A stretch of 64,000 bases of DNA from Terriglobia bacterium (lineage in GTDB: Bacteria > Acidobacteriota > Terriglobia > Terriglobales > Acidobacteriaceae). Numbering within the stretch: position 1 is the first letter of the stretch; each line of letters starts with the position of its first letter. The notes under the pieces were generated by a model. The model was not told where the DNA came from. It made no database searches and was given only the letters and a program-made list of their open reading frames with translations. The stretch covers positions 1-64,000 of the forward strand of contig JAJPJE010000068.1 in assembly GCA_021324365.1 (NCBI GenBank). Reading direction: 5' to 3'. This document shows positions 44,774 to 54,094 of the stretch, one piece after another. The position numbers and the translations under genes were made by a program.

Positions 44774-45373
44774 CTACAACTCCTCAATCGCGAATGTCTC
44801 ATTCGTATAGATGCACAACTTGCCTGCAATCTTCATCGCTGCTTCCGCGATCTCGCGCGCCGACATTTGCGTGTGCTCCACCAACGCCTGCGCGGCTGAC
44901 TGAGCGAACGGCCCGCCACTGCCGATGGCCGCGATGCCGGTTTCGGGTTCGATTACATCGCCCTGACCGCTGATAAGAAAGGTTTGCGTCTTATCGGCAA
45001 CAAGCAGCAACGCTTCCAGATGCCGCAAAGCCTTGTCGGTGCGCCAATCTTTGGCCAATTCCACTGCCCCGCGGCCAAGATTTCCATGGAACTGCTCCAG
45101 CTTGGCTTCGAATCGGCTGAACAGGGAGAAAGCGTCGGCCGTGGATCCGGCAAAGCCGGCCAGAATCTTTTCCTGGTACATGCGCCGGATCTTTCGGGCG
45201 TTGTGCTTGATGACGTGTTCGCCGAGCGTGACCTGGCCGTCTCCGGCCATGACAACCTGCCCATTTTTGCGGACGCAGAGCACCGTGGTCGATCGGATTT
45301 TCGCAAATCGAGGACTTTGCTTTTCCTGCTTCGCCAATCTCACTGGCATCTCTTCTAATTGCTTCGTTTTCAT
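44774..45373 (-). CDS. hslV: HslV, threonine peptidase of the HslUV protease
   Basis: HslV forms the proteolytic double ring. The mature N terminus should be the catalytic Thr in [20 protein letters not shown], here residue 29. In most bacteria this Thr follows the start Met directly or after a few residues; here a basic 28-residue extension precedes it. The other family blocks are [40 protein letters not shown] and the ATGIGSGG-like [14 protein letters not shown]. No closer ATG or GTG exists, though a TTG at codon 13 might be used. Removal of a propeptide is likely. It precedes the mini-DUF3052 gene and hslU. Confidence 0.94.
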   Translation of the reverse strand: MKTKQLEEMPVRLAKQEKQSPRFAKIRSTTVLCVRKNGQVVMAGDGQVTLGEHVIKHNARKIRRMYQEKILAGFAGSTADAFSLFSRFEAKLEQFHGNLGRGAVELAKDWRTDKALRHLEALLLVADKTQTFLISGQGDVIEPETGIAAIGSGGPFAQSAAQALVEHTQMSAREIAEAAMKIAGKLCIYTNETFAIEEL

Positions 45374-45527
45374 GAGGGCAATTCCTGATTATAACAGCCG
45401 GATTTCGACTACGATGGAGTCTTGAGCCGCACTGGGGCAGGAAATATGAGCGAATGGCACACCACCTGCCTTTGAGGCCAGGCAATAGGTGCAGAGATTC
45501 TGCAGCTGGAACTTCGAGATCGGATCT

Positions 45528-47201
45528 CTAGTGTTGGACGCCGCCTGTGACCGCCCTCGCGGCATTCGAATTCCCTTCAGCGTTGCCTCTGAACCAGCCG
45601 CCGCGTGGACGTGAAAGCAAAGCACGGTAAGCGTTGCGAGCGAAGGTTTGTACCAGAAAGCCGAGCACGTCTCCGTGCTGATCTCTGGCCTCGGGGGATT
45701 CGTACCACTCCGGCTTGGGGATTGCGATTCCGGAGAACGCCTCGGTCCAGTGGTGCTCCACACCAAGTGCGATTGCGTAGGGCATCCAGGTCTGGAACTT
45801 TTCGGACGGCACCCGCTCCAGATGGTCTTTCTCAACGGAATTCATGAAGTCCTGAAATCCTCGAACATGTGCGTAAACCAGTTTCCCAAGGGAACTCTTC
45901 GGGGAGAACGCACGCAACCAAAGTAGGGTGATGATCACCGATACCATGAGTGCCGCCATGACAAAGATCCACGTGTTCTTGCTGCTGGCAAAGAGAAGTA
46001 CGCAAAGATACGCGCCTACGGTAAACGCCTGCCCGGCCCATTGAGGCAATTGCAGGGTAGAGAGAAAATCGGGGTCGAAGCGATAAAGGCCCTTATTCCG
46101 CAGCAGAGCAAAAACGTCATTCCGGATGAGGGGAACAATTGAATAGAAGCGCTGGAAGAGACTCGAGAGCTTCGTCCACTCACCCCCGTAAAAGATGTGA
46201 AAGAGCGCAGTGCGTTCGTGCGGGGCCAGTTCCTGCCAGGCGTCCTTCTCCCGCACACTTCGCAAAGTGTAATCCTGTCCTTCGAAATGAACGCCCTCAT
46301 CTGGCTTGCACTCTTCCATCGTCAGATAGCCGCGTACGGCGAGATCGACGATGGTTGCAACCACATCCCGCGGGTCAAGTTTATCGTCGATGATCACGCC
46401 CACTTCCGCAGGTGTGAGTCCATCAGGCGGAGCGTATTGGGGCGCATACGTTGGGGGAACTCGCCGGACACGATATAACTGAATGCCCACAATCAGGGCC
46501 AAAACGACTATCGGCAGCACAAAAATGGGGTTTACCGTGAGCGATGCAGCCGCGCGTTTCCAGATGCTCGCTTCGATTAACAGTCCGGTTGGGAACACGA
46601 CATCTGCTGTGCATGGATGGCCCGCGGACAGAGTTGCGGCACAGTCGATCTGGGCCGAGGTGCTGGTCTCCTGCGCAGGCAGCACTCTCAGTCCCGACTC
46701 CCCGATGTAACTGCCCTGAGCGCGAAACTGCTCAGCGACGGCCTCGGGCAACTCTATTGTGATATTCGACGCTTTTACGGGTCCAGCCCAGTTCTCGCCC
46801 GCACGCCAGACCAATTCATCACGATCGCGTAAGAAATGGACGGCAGGATTGACGGAGTAGCTGATCTTCAACTCTGTCGCTCTTGCCGAGGCGATCGACA
46901 CTTCCAGAAAATTTCCCGCTGTTCGCTCGGTGTAGGAGAGCTTCTGCCCGCTCCCGTCGCTTACATCGATGATCTGGATTTCTCGAGGCGTGCGTAGTCC
47001 CAGAGCACGAGGATAGGCATCTTGTGTTCGCCAGGCCAGTGTTTCGGCGGGCATGGCCGGGCTGAATCGCTCGACCACGATGGCGCTGCCATCAGTTTGA
47101 ACCGCGACGGTCACATCCAGTGAGTTCAGGGACACTTGTGCGACGGCTGCGGTGGATAGCCACAACCACACGAACACCCAGGTGGGCCAGCGAGGATGCA
47201 T
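45528..47201 (-). CDS. DUF2207-family membrane protein
   Basis: The 557-residue protein has a signal peptide (WPTWVFVWLWLSTAAVAQ) and an exported beta domain (DVTVAVQTDGSAIVVERFSP, VSIASARATELKISYSVNP). A membrane helix (FVLPIVVLALIVGIQLY) and a cytoplasmic part follow (LTPAEVGVIIDDKLDPRDVV, TIVDLAVRGYLTMEE). Two more helices lie near 385-430. This order is typical of DUF2207 proteins of unknown role, often beside lemA, which is not seen here. The usual Gly/Ser-rich C-terminal tail is absent or reduced. Confidence 0.82.
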   Translation of the reverse strand: MHPRWPTWVFVWLWLSTAAVAQVSLNSLDVTVAVQTDGSAIVVERFSPAMPAETLAWRTQDAYPRALGLRTPREIQIIDVSDGSGQKLSYTERTAGNFLEVSIASARATELKISYSVNPAVHFLRDRDELVWRAGENWAGPVKASNITIELPEAVAEQFRAQGSYIGESGLRVLPAQETSTSAQIDCAATLSAGHPCTADVVFPTGLLIEASIWKRAAASLTVNPIFVLPIVVLALIVGIQLYRVRRVPPTYAPQYAPPDGLTPAEVGVIIDDKLDPRDVVATIVDLAVRGYLTMEECKPDEGVHFEGQDYTLRSVREKDAWQELAPHERTALFHIFYGGEWTKLSSLFQRFYSIVPLIRNDVFALLRNKGLYRFDPDFLSTLQLPQWAGQAFTVGAYLCVLLFASSKNTWIFVMAALMVSVIITLLWLRAFSPKSSLGKLVYAHVRGFQDFMNSVEKDHLERVPSEKFQTWMPYAIALGVEHHWTEAFSGIAIPKPEWYESPEARDQHGDVLGFLVQTFARNAYRALLSRPRGGWFRGNAEGNSNAARAVTGGVQH

Positions 47202-47306
47202 CCAGCACTGGTTTATCTGAAACAGGGCATGCGGGCAAGGCTATCTTCTGATGCCTTTAGTCACCACCCGGTGTGTTATCTTGCTGCACCTGTGAAGGCA
47301 TACTGA

Positions 47307-48518
47307 ATGACCGAAGCAACCGTCGCCGGAATGACGCAGAGGGATCGCTTCCACGCCGTCACTGCCAGTTTCCTAGGCTGGACGCTTGATGCATTCGACT
47401 TTTTTGTCGTCGTTTTCCTCTACGATGCGTTAGCTGCCCAGTTTCACGTTTCCAAAGCGCTCATTGTGGTCACCGTCACCGCAACGTTGGCGACGCGCCC
47501 TTTAGGAGCCTTGCTCTTTGGATTGCTGGCCGACCGTTATGGCCGCCGAGTACCGCTGATGGTCGACGTGGTCTTCTTTTCTGTTGTCGAAGTGCTTTGC
47601 GGTTTCTCGGTGAACTACACCATGTTTCTGGTTTTACGCGTGTTGTACGGAATTGGGATGGGTGGCGAGTGGGGCGTGGGCGCGTCGTTGGCGATGGAAA
47701 GTGCGCCAAATCGCCTGCGTGGAGTTCTCTCGGGATTTCTTCAGAGCGGTTATTCGTTTGGCTACCTACTCGCTGCGATTGCCGCGCGACTTGTTCTCCC
47801 GAGTCTAGGATGGCGCTGGATGTTCTGGGTAGGCGGCATCCCCGCGCTTCTCGCGCTCTACATCCGTACCAAGGTTCCTGAGTCGGACGCCTGGAAGCAA
47901 CATAAGCTGCCGAGTTTCGGTGCGATTGTTGGTGAAACGCTGCGCTATTGGAAGCGCTTCCTCTTCCTGGTGGTCATGATGACCCTCATGATGTTTCTTT
48001 CACATGGCACGCAGGACCTTTATCCCGACTTCTTGAAACACGAACACGGCATTGCGGCCAACACCGTCGCCTACATTGCGATGCTCTATAACCTGGGAGC
48101 GATCCTTGGCGCGATCATCTTCGGACAACTCTCTGAGAAGATTGGGCGCCGCCTCGGCATCATTTCCGCACTCCTACTCTCATTGGTGATGATTCCACTA
48201 TGGGCATTCGGATGGAGGACGGTGGTGCTCGCTCTCGGAGCCTTCCTGATCCAGATGGGGGTTCAGGGGGCATGGGGAATTATCCCGGCGCACCTTGTCG
48301 AGGTATCGCCGGATGCGACTCGTGGTCTGGTTCCGGGACTTGCTTATCAACTGGGAATACTGATCGCCGCGCCTACGAGCACGATCGAATATGCCCTTCG
48401 CGATGCGGTCGGTTATCGCTGGGCCCTGGCGGGATTCGAAATTGTCAACATCATCTTGCTGGCAATCGTGGTCTGGCTAGGAAGGGAAGAACGAGGGAAA
48501 GCTTTTACAAAGCTATAA
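47307..48518 (+). CDS. MFS transporter, sugar/aromatic or carboxylic acid:H+ symporter type
   Basis: The 403-residue protein has about 12 membrane helices. Loop 2-3 carries GLLADRYGRRVPLM and loop 8-9 carries GQLSEKIGRRLGI, the two MFS signatures. The N-terminal FLGWTLDAFDFFVVVFLYDA resembles NanT, ShiA and aromatic-acid carriers with a conserved Asp pair. It probably imports an organic acid with protons, but the substrate is not clear. It converges on kbl with an intervening repeat. Confidence 0.88.
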   Translation: MTEATVAGMTQRDRFHAVTASFLGWTLDAFDFFVVVFLYDALAAQFHVSKALIVVTVTATLATRPLGALLFGLLADRYGRRVPLMVDVVFFSVVEVLCGFSVNYTMFLVLRVLYGIGMGGEWGVGASLAMESAPNRLRGVLSGFLQSGYSFGYLLAAIAARLVLPSLGWRWMFWVGGIPALLALYIRTKVPESDAWKQHKLPSFGAIVGETLRYWKRFLFLVVMMTLMMFLSHGTQDLYPDFLKHEHGIAANTVAYIAMLYNLGAILGAIIFGQLSEKIGRRLGIISALLLSLVMIPLWAFGWRTVVLALGAFLIQMGVQGAWGIIPAHLVEVSPDATRGLVPGLAYQLGILIAAPTSTIEYALRDAVGYRWALAGFEIVNIILLAIVVWLGREERGKAFTKL

Positions 48519-48564
48519 CTACGAAGGACGCAAAGCAAAATTAGCCTTTGTGTTCTCACGGTTA
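48516..48564. repeat. Degenerate inverted repeat between the MFS gene and kbl
   Basis: TAACTACGAAGGACGCAAAG (48516-48535) faces CCTTTGTGTTCTCACGGTTA (48545-48564), an imperfect stem of the ACCACAAAGGACACAAAG type. The first base pairs overlap the MFS stop codon. It may end transcription of both convergent genes, but no T-run is present. Confidence 0.5.
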
Positions 48565-48568
48565 GCTC

Positions 48569-49783
48569 CTAAGAGATAATACCCAGGCGCTTGCCCACGC
48601 GTTTCAGCACTTCCAGTGCCTGATCCAGATCCTCACGCGTGTGAGTCGCTGTCATAATCGCCCGGATACGAGCCTTACCTTCAGGCACGGTGGGAAACGC
48701 AATCCCCGTAGCCATCACGCCTTCTTTAAACAGTTCGCGCGAAAACTCCATCGCCAGGCGGCCTTCGCCAACAATCAAAGGCGTGATCGGCGTTTCGCTC
48801 GCAGGCGTGTTTTTACCACCGATGTTGAAGCCGAGATTCCCGAGCTCTTTCTTGAAGAAACGAGTGTTCTCCCAGAGTCGGTCGATGCGCTCGGGTTCCT
48901 TCTCAAGGACGTCGAATGCTGCAAGGCAAGTGGCTGCGACAGATGGCGGATGCGATGTCGAGAATAGGAATGGCCGTCCACGGTGGTATAGAAATTCGAT
49001 CAGATCGCGTGAGCCGCAAACATATCCACCCAGCGCGCCGATCGCTTTCGACAGTGTTCCTACCTGCACATCCACGCGTCCATGAACGTTGAAATGATCG
49101 ATCGTGCCGCGGCCGTTACGGCCGAGCACGCCAGAAGCATGCGCGTCGTCGACCATCATAATGGCGCCATACTTTTCCGCGAGATCGCACAGACCAGGTA
49201 GCGGCCCGACGTCACCATCCATCGAGAAAACACCGTCGGTAATGAGCAGCTTATGCCCGGGCTGATCCCTTACGCTCGCCAGTTGCTCTTCCGCATGGCC
49301 AAGATCTTTGTGCCGGAAGACAAGAATCTTCGCGCGTGAGAGGCGGGCACCATCGATGATGGACGCGTGATTCAGTTCATCGGAGATGATGAAATCTTCT
49401 TTTCCCAGGATTGCCGAAACCGTACCTGAATTTGCAGTGAAACCCGACTGGAAGACCACGCAGGCTTCCACGTTCTTGAAACGCGCAATCTTTTCTTCCA
49501 ACTGCATGTGCAGCGACATCGTGCCGGCGATCGTGCGTACCGCACCGGATCCCACGCCATATTTCCGTGTCGCTTCCAGCGCCGCCTCGCGCAGCTTCGG
49601 ATGGGTGGTCAGTCCGAGATAGTTATTCGATGCCAGGTTGATAACCTTCTTGCCATCGAAGGTACACACCGCAGCCTGCTCGTCCTGGAGCACGCGAAGA
49701 TGGAAGTAGGTGCCCTTGGCCTTCAGGTCTTCCAGTTGGTCGTGGAGAAAAGTAAGAGGATTGGTGCGAGTAGCGGTATTCAT
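48569..49783 (-). CDS. kbl: Glycine C-acetyltransferase (2-amino-3-ketobutyrate CoA ligase)
   Basis: Kbl cleaves 2-amino-3-ketobutyrate with CoA to glycine and acetyl-CoA, the second step of threonine breakdown. ATG 49783 has GGAGGT five bases upstream and gives 404 residues. The PLP aminotransferase-fold blocks include VINLASNNYLGLTTHPKL, DELNHASIIDGARLSRAKI, MMVDDAHASGVLGRNGRG and the PLP lysine in VGTLSKAIGALGGYV. tdh lies upstream on the same strand, so the two enzymes form a pathway pair. Confidence 0.95.
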   Translation of the reverse strand: MNTATRTNPLTFLHDQLEDLKAKGTYFHLRVLQDEQAAVCTFDGKKVINLASNNYLGLTTHPKLREAALEATRKYGVGSGAVRTIAGTMSLHMQLEEKIARFKNVEACVVFQSGFTANSGTVSAILGKEDFIISDELNHASIIDGARLSRAKILVFRHKDLGHAEEQLASVRDQPGHKLLITDGVFSMDGDVGPLPGLCDLAEKYGAIMMVDDAHASGVLGRNGRGTIDHFNVHGRVDVQVGTLSKAIGALGGYVCGSRDLIEFLYHRGRPFLFSTSHPPSVAATCLAAFDVLEKEPERIDRLWENTRFFKKELGNLGFNIGGKNTPASETPITPLIVGEGRLAMEFSRELFKEGVMATGIAFPTVPEGKARIRAIMTATHTREDLDQALEVLKRVGKRLGIIS

Positions 49784-49792
49784 GAAAACCTC

Positions 49793-49825
49793 CACCGCAG
49801 ATTCACGCGGATGAATTCAGATGAG
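49793..49825. repeat. Intergenic repeat word of the CGCAGATTCACGCGGATGAA family
   Basis: CACCGCAGATTCACGCGGAT with GAATTCAGATGAG lies at 49793-49825, just upstream of kbl. It shares CGCAGAT and GATGAA words with the 2.7 kb and 61.7 kb repeats. The rest of the 220-base tdh-kbl gap (to 50004) shows no coding frame. Confidence 0.5.
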
Positions 49826-50004
49826 ATTTTAGAACATGAGAGCGGCGTATCAGACCCAGACAGGTCAGGGATTTCCGGGAGCGGCCTCATTCGAACCGTC
49901 CAAGCAGAACTCACATCGAACAAGCCCGAAGGGCGCCAAAGGAACGCCCGACACGGAAGTGCTGGGAATCTAGATGGGAGCCCGAACGAGTTCCGACTAT
50001 TTAT

Positions 50005-51057
50005 TTATCTATTCCCATTCGGATACAACAGGATCTTGCTAGCTTCCCCGGTTCTCAGCCGTTCCATGCCCTTGTTGAAGTCCTGCATTGCAAGCCTATC
50101 GGTGATCACCGGATGCAGATCCAGCTTTCCGGCCTTGAGCAGCGCGGTCATCTGATACCACGTCTGATACATCTTGCGGCCGTTGATCCCCTGAATGGTG
50201 GCGCCTTTGAAGATGATGTCGTCTGCGAAATCCAGTGAGATCGGTCGCGAAGGAATTCCCAGCAGTGAGATACGTCCGCCGCGCCGCAGAATGTCGAAAC
50301 CAGTGCGAATCGCTGAGGGATGCCCTGCCATTTCCAACACGACATCCACGCCGATTCCGTCCGTGGCGTCTAGCACAATCTGCTTGGCGTCTTCCACGGC
50401 AGGATCGATCACGTAATCGGCTTTCATCTGCTGGGCGATCGCGCGACGATATTTGTTTGTTTCAATAGCAAAAACCTGTGTCGCTCCGCAGGCGCGTGCT
50501 ACAGCAATCGAAAATAGCCCGATCGGTCCCGTGCCGGTGATCGCGACTGTTTTTGCCGCGATCTCACCGGCGAGTACCGTGTGTACGGCATTGCCCAGTG
50601 GATCGAGTATCGATGCGTATTCCTTCGGGATAGACGGATCGAGCTTCCAGATATTCGATTCCGGGATGACCACATATTCGGCGAATGCGCCGTTAGCATC
50701 CACTCCGATGATCTTCACGTGTTGGCAGATGTGCGCTTCGCCTGTGCGGCATTGGAGGCACTTGCCACAGGCAACGTGCATCTCGGCGGAAACAAAGTCG
50801 CCTTCCTTTACAGTGGTGACTTCTTTCCCGACAGCGGCAACGTGACCACAAAATTCGTGGCCTGGAATTAGCGGAGGATGAATACGGTTTTGAGCCCAGG
50901 GGTCCCAGTTATAAATATGAAGATCGGTGCCGCAAACCGACGCCACATCAACCTTCACCAGCACATCGGCGAGTCCGACCTGGGGGACTTTCACCTGCCG
51001 GATTTCAGCTCCCGGCGCGGGATTAGGTTTTACTACGGCCAGCATTGTGTCAGGCAT
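50005..51057 (-). CDS. tdh: L-threonine 3-dehydrogenase
   Basis: Tdh oxidises threonine to 2-amino-3-ketobutyrate with NAD+. The 350-residue medium-chain dehydrogenase has the catalytic zinc residues in VCGTDLHIY (C42) and PGHEFCGHV. The structural zinc cysteines are in CGKCLQCRTGEAHIC. The NAD motif is TGTGPIGLFSIAVAR. FKGATIQGINGRKMYQTWY with RLRTGEASKILL is typical of TDH. It sits upstream of kbl on the same strand with a 222-base gap, which contains a repeat, so coexpression is likely but not certain. Confidence 0.95.
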   Translation of the reverse strand: MPDTMLAVVKPNPAPGAEIRQVKVPQVGLADVLVKVDVASVCGTDLHIYNWDPWAQNRIHPPLIPGHEFCGHVAAVGKEVTTVKEGDFVSAEMHVACGKCLQCRTGEAHICQHVKIIGVDANGAFAEYVVIPESNIWKLDPSIPKEYASILDPLGNAVHTVLAGEIAAKTVAITGTGPIGLFSIAVARACGATQVFAIETNKYRRAIAQQMKADYVIDPAVEDAKQIVLDATDGIGVDVVLEMAGHPSAIRTGFDILRRGGRISLLGIPSRPISLDFADDIIFKGATIQGINGRKMYQTWYQMTALLKAGKLDLHPVITDRLAMQDFNKGMERLRTGEASKILLYPNGNR

Positions 51058-51149
51058 ACAAAATCCTTGTTGCCGGGCCGATACCGCACGCGTGTTCGCA
51101 CGATCTTATGAAGGGACTGTGGCGAGGCAAACCCGTGATTCTAGCACGC

Positions 51150-51530
51150 TCATGCCGCGGGAGGTTCGGGAAGCGGCGGCATGGGTGGCGGTTGAATTGG
51201 CAGAGCGGGTACAACCGGCACCACGTCGAGTTCCATTTCGATTCCGCCCACCCAGCGCGCTACCAGGTTGTAGACGAGAGCGCCAATAGCTCCAAAGATG
51301 AAGCCCATCAGCCCATACCCGATCGGTGCAGCAATCGCCATGATGATTCCAAACGCAATCCCAAATCCTGCGGCGGCATTCGCTCCGCTGCCTGGAACCT
51401 GTTTCATGGCGAGAGATGAGGCCAAGCCGATTACCAGGAAAATAGGGAAGACCACTAGCCCGATTGCGCCGTAAATGAGCCCGAAAATCTTTGCTACCGA
51501 CATTACTCCGACAGACTTGATGCGATGCAT
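51150..51530 (-). CDS. Small membrane protein, paralogue A of a tandem pair
   Basis: ATG 51530 has AAAGGAG upstream. The 126-residue product starts MHRIKSVGVMSVAKIFGLIY and has two to three helices (AIGLVVFPIFLVIGLASSLA, GIAFGIIMAIAAPIGYGLMG). The motif FGAIGALVYNLVARWVGGIE and a Pro-rich cytoplasmic tail follow. The pattern resembles a transmembrane DUF3566-type domain. It has a neighbour with the same beginning and end motifs. Function is unknown. Confidence 0.68.
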   Translation of the reverse strand: MHRIKSVGVMSVAKIFGLIYGAIGLVVFPIFLVIGLASSLAMKQVPGSGANAAAGFGIAFGIIMAIAAPIGYGLMGFIFGAIGALVYNLVARWVGGIEMELDVVPVVPALPIQPPPMPPLPEPPAA

Positions 51531-51553
51531 GTTCGCTCCTTTGTTGATCAGGC

Positions 51554-51886
51554 TCACACAACAACTTGCGTCGGCGAGGCTTCAACTTCCATTTCGATTC
51601 CGCCAACCCAGCGTGCCATCAGGTTGTAGAGCAGTGCGCCGACTGCGCCGGTAATGAATCCGATCAGGCCATAAAAGACCGGGGCCAAGACTGCCATTGC
51701 GATGGCGAATGCGGGTCCGAGAAACGCGAATGGATTATTGCCATTCATATTTCCTTGTTTGCCTGCAATCGCCATGGAAAACGCCATCAGCAGAAAGAAA
51801 GGAATGAGCAGCAATCCCAGTGCGGCATGAACCATCCCGGAAACTTTAGCTAGCGACAAAACTCCCACGGATCGAATGCGATGCAT
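51554..51886 (-). CDS. Small membrane protein, paralogue B of a tandem pair
   Basis: The 110-residue product starts MHRIRSVGVLSLAKVSGMVH and ends with TGAVGALLYNLMARWVGGIE followed by a short tail. It thus mirrors its downstream neighbour (51150-51530), which begins 23 bases after its stop. CAGGAGGT lies upstream of the ATG. Two or three helices are present, for example ALGLLLIPFFLLMAFSMAIA. The pair looks like a tandem duplication that diverged. Function is unknown. Confidence 0.68.
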   Translation of the reverse strand: MHRIRSVGVLSLAKVSGMVHAALGLLLIPFFLLMAFSMAIAGKQGNMNGNNPFAFLGPAFAIAMAVLAPVFYGLIGFITGAVGALLYNLMARWVGGIEMEVEASPTQVVV

Positions 51887-52031
51887 CGTGACCTCCTGTG
51901 AAAAGAAACAATGGAATGTTGCCTCATGTCATCTCTTTGAACAACTGACGCCGTTGGTTCAGCGCCGCCAAATTTCATTCAGAAGCCTCGTATATGAGTC
52001 CGGGTGCGACCTCCGCGTCCTCTCGATGAAA

Positions 52032-53672
52032 TCACGCCTTGCCCCATCCTCCCCCACCTGGAGATTCGATCCGTATACGCTCGCCGCATTTCAGACGCAC
52101 GCTGGTTTTACTGGCAAGCTCTTCTCTCGTTCCGCTGGCGCGAATTGCGACCGACCGTCCCGGTCTGCCTGATTCTCCGCCTTGAAGACCGTAAGGTGCC
52201 GTCTTGCGCCGGTCGGAAAGTATCGTGACTTCTGCATCGGCCAGCAGTTCGACCTCGCGCACCAGTCCATCCCCGCCCGCGTACAAACCTGCGCCTCCGC
52301 TGCCGCGGCGAAGCGAATACTCCGTTACACGAAATGGGTATGCGTATTCGAGGGCTTCTACCGGTGTGTTGAGGGAATTGGTCATGTGCGTGTGCACGCC
52401 GGAAACGCCAGCTTTGGTGGGCCGGCCGCCAGTCGCCCCTGCGACCGTTTCGTAGTATGCGAAAGGCTCAGCAGTACGTGGATCGATACCGCCAATCGTA
52501 AGATTGTTCATTGTTCCGCTGGAAGCGGCGGGAATGCCATCCGGCAAAAGATGTGAGAGCGCCTTTAGGAGCACGTCCACGATTCGCTGTGAGGTCTCCA
52601 CATTTCCCCCCGCGACAGAAGCAGGTGGGCGAGCATTCACCACCGTTCCACTTGGGGCAATCACTTCAATCGGGTGCATGAGTCCTGCGGTGGCGGGAAC
52701 ATCTTCGGCAACGAGGCATCGGAACACATAGAAGCATGCTGAATACGCAATGGCCTCCACGGCATTAATGCTCCCTGCGACCTGCGGCGAGGAACCGCTG
52801 AAGTCAATAGTCGCCGCGTGGCGCCGGCGCGCCTTCGCTTTGCTCAAGGCACTCGCCGCTTTGCGACTGTCGTGAATCCGAATCGAAACCGAAACCCTCA
52901 CGGGCTCGTCGCTCACGCCATCGTTATCCAGGAAGTCTTCAGCTTGGCCAATTCCTGCAGGCACCCGGCCCAAAAATGCAAGCATCATCTCTTCGGAATA
53001 TTCCAGCAGGTCGGCCGCCGCTTGTTGTACACGCGGCATTCCGTAACGATAAGCAACCTGGCGGAGTCTCATTTCTCCCGTGTGGCACGCCGCGATTTGC
53101 GCATTCAGATCGCCTTCGCGCTCTACTGGAGTCCGCACATTAGCCAGCAGCAGTGCCAAAACATCGCGGTCCACTTCACCTCGCCGGATCAATCTCACTG
53201 GAGAAATCCGAAATCCTTCCTGGTAAATCTCGCGGCAGATTCCCATCGATCCCGCATATGTTCCACCAACATCGGAGTGATGCGCACGAGACGCAACGTA
53301 GAAGTCGGCAGCGTGTGATCTCGCGGATCTGGCGAGCTTCTTAGCGATAAACACCGGCGCCACGAGCGTGACATCCGGCAAGTGAGTTCCACCGGCGAAG
53401 GGATCATTCAGCATTGCTACGTCGCCGGGGCCAAGTTGCAGTTCCCTGATTGCGGCGCGCACGGACATCGGCATCGATCCGAGATGCACCGGCATGTGAT
53501 CGCCCATTGCAATTACTTCGCCCGCGCTGTTGAAAACCGCGCACGAATAATCCCGCCGCTCCTTGATGTTCGGTGAGAATGCCGTGCGGCGCAGAGCAGC
53601 GCCCATTTCTTCCGCGATGGAGTGGAAAATGTTTTTGAAGATCTCGAGTTCGATGGGATCGCGCTTGTTCAC
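52032..53672 (-). CDS. hyuB: Hydantoinase B / oxoprolinase beta-type protein
   Basis: HyuB-type subunits work with HyuA in ATP-dependent opening of hydantoins, 5-oxoproline or acetone-like substrates. The 546-residue protein begins DPIELEIFKNIFHSIAEEMG. It shows RRDYSCAVFNSAGEVIAMGD, HMPVHLGSMPMSVRAAI, LNDPFAGGTHLPDVTLVAPV and the late ASSGTMNNLTIGG and RRGSGGAGLYAGGDGLVREV. No hyuA gene is in the window, so its partner must be elsewhere, or the protein acts alone. Substrate is unknown. Confidence 0.88.
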   Translation of the reverse strand: MNKRDPIELEIFKNIFHSIAEEMGAALRRTAFSPNIKERRDYSCAVFNSAGEVIAMGDHMPVHLGSMPMSVRAAIRELQLGPGDVAMLNDPFAGGTHLPDVTLVAPVFIAKKLARSARSHAADFYVASRAHHSDVGGTYAGSMGICREIYQEGFRISPVRLIRRGEVDRDVLALLLANVRTPVEREGDLNAQIAACHTGEMRLRQVAYRYGMPRVQQAAADLLEYSEEMMLAFLGRVPAGIGQAEDFLDNDGVSDEPVRVSVSIRIHDSRKAASALSKAKARRRHAATIDFSGSSPQVAGSINAVEAIAYSACFYVFRCLVAEDVPATAGLMHPIEVIAPSGTVVNARPPASVAGGNVETSQRIVDVLLKALSHLLPDGIPAASSGTMNNLTIGGIDPRTAEPFAYYETVAGATGGRPTKAGVSGVHTHMTNSLNTPVEALEYAYPFRVTEYSLRRGSGGAGLYAGGDGLVREVELLADAEVTILSDRRKTAPYGLQGGESGRPGRSVAIRASGTREELASKTSVRLKCGERIRIESPGGGGWGKA

Positions 53673-53680
53673 GATGCCAT

Positions 53681-53814
53681 TTCACCACGGAGACACGGAG
53701 GCACGGAAAAGAATTTCAGGATTGGCAATTGAGATTGCAGATCGGACCAATTGGCGAAAGTTGAAATCAAGAGAGTCAGAATCCTGCATTCCGCAGTCTC
53801 TCCGTGCCCCGTGG
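53681..53814. repeat. Intergenic inverted repeat, CACGGAGACACGGAG family
   Basis: TTCACCACGGAGACACGGAG (53681-53700) faces CTCTCCGTGCCCCGTGG (53798-53814), largely complementary. The inside holds GAGATTGCAGATCGG, a word shared with the 43.0 kb inverted repeat. This is the clearest second copy of the 3.6 kb repeat family. It fills the region upstream of hyuB. Confidence 0.65.
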
Positions 53815-53876
53815 GAAGAAACGGTGTGTGAGAAATCCGATAAGCAAAGAATTGCTTCTTCGACAAGATATTTTTC

Positions 53877-53906
53877 TTGACAACCCTCAACAGTACACCG
53901 CAATAT
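53877..53906 (+). promoter_or_regulatory. Candidate sigma-70 promoter of the micropeptide unit
   Basis: A perfect -35 TTGACA (53877-53882) is followed after 18 bases by CAATAT (53901-53906), which keeps the key A2 and T6 of a -10 box. Transcription would start near 53913, leaving a leader of about 95 bases. The leader has a TTGGG-C-CCCAA palindrome (53955-53965) and an AACCTTC/GAAGGTT hairpin (53971-53990) next to the ribosome site. Confidence 0.5.
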
Positions 53907-54007
53907 CTTGTGTCATACAGGCTGCTCGCCCAAATTGTAGGGCGGGGAATGTAGTTGGGCCCCAATCCAAAACCTTCAAGGGAGAAGGTTCCAGGAGGTC
54001 AACAAAC

Positions 54008-54058
54008 ATGGCAACAAAGAAAAAGGCAAAAAAAGCGGCTACAAAGAAAAAGAAGTAA
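54008..54058 (+). CDS. 16-residue lysine-rich micropeptide
   Basis: The ATG at 54008 has a perfect AGGAGGT (53993-53999) eight bases upstream and encodes MATKKKAKKAATKKKK then TAA. Ten of 16 residues are Lys; the rest are mostly Ala and Thr, like the tails of histone H1-like or HU proteins. A hairpin abuts the ribosome site, a TTGACA promoter lies 130 bases before it, and a strong terminator begins 37 bases after its stop. So it looks like a complete short transcript. Alternatives are a leader peptide or the last piece of a lost histone-like gene. Confidence 0.6.
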   Translation: MATKKKAKKAATKKKK

Positions 54059-54094
54059 CAGCCGCGGTTGCATAGTAGAAGTGGAAGAGGGTTG

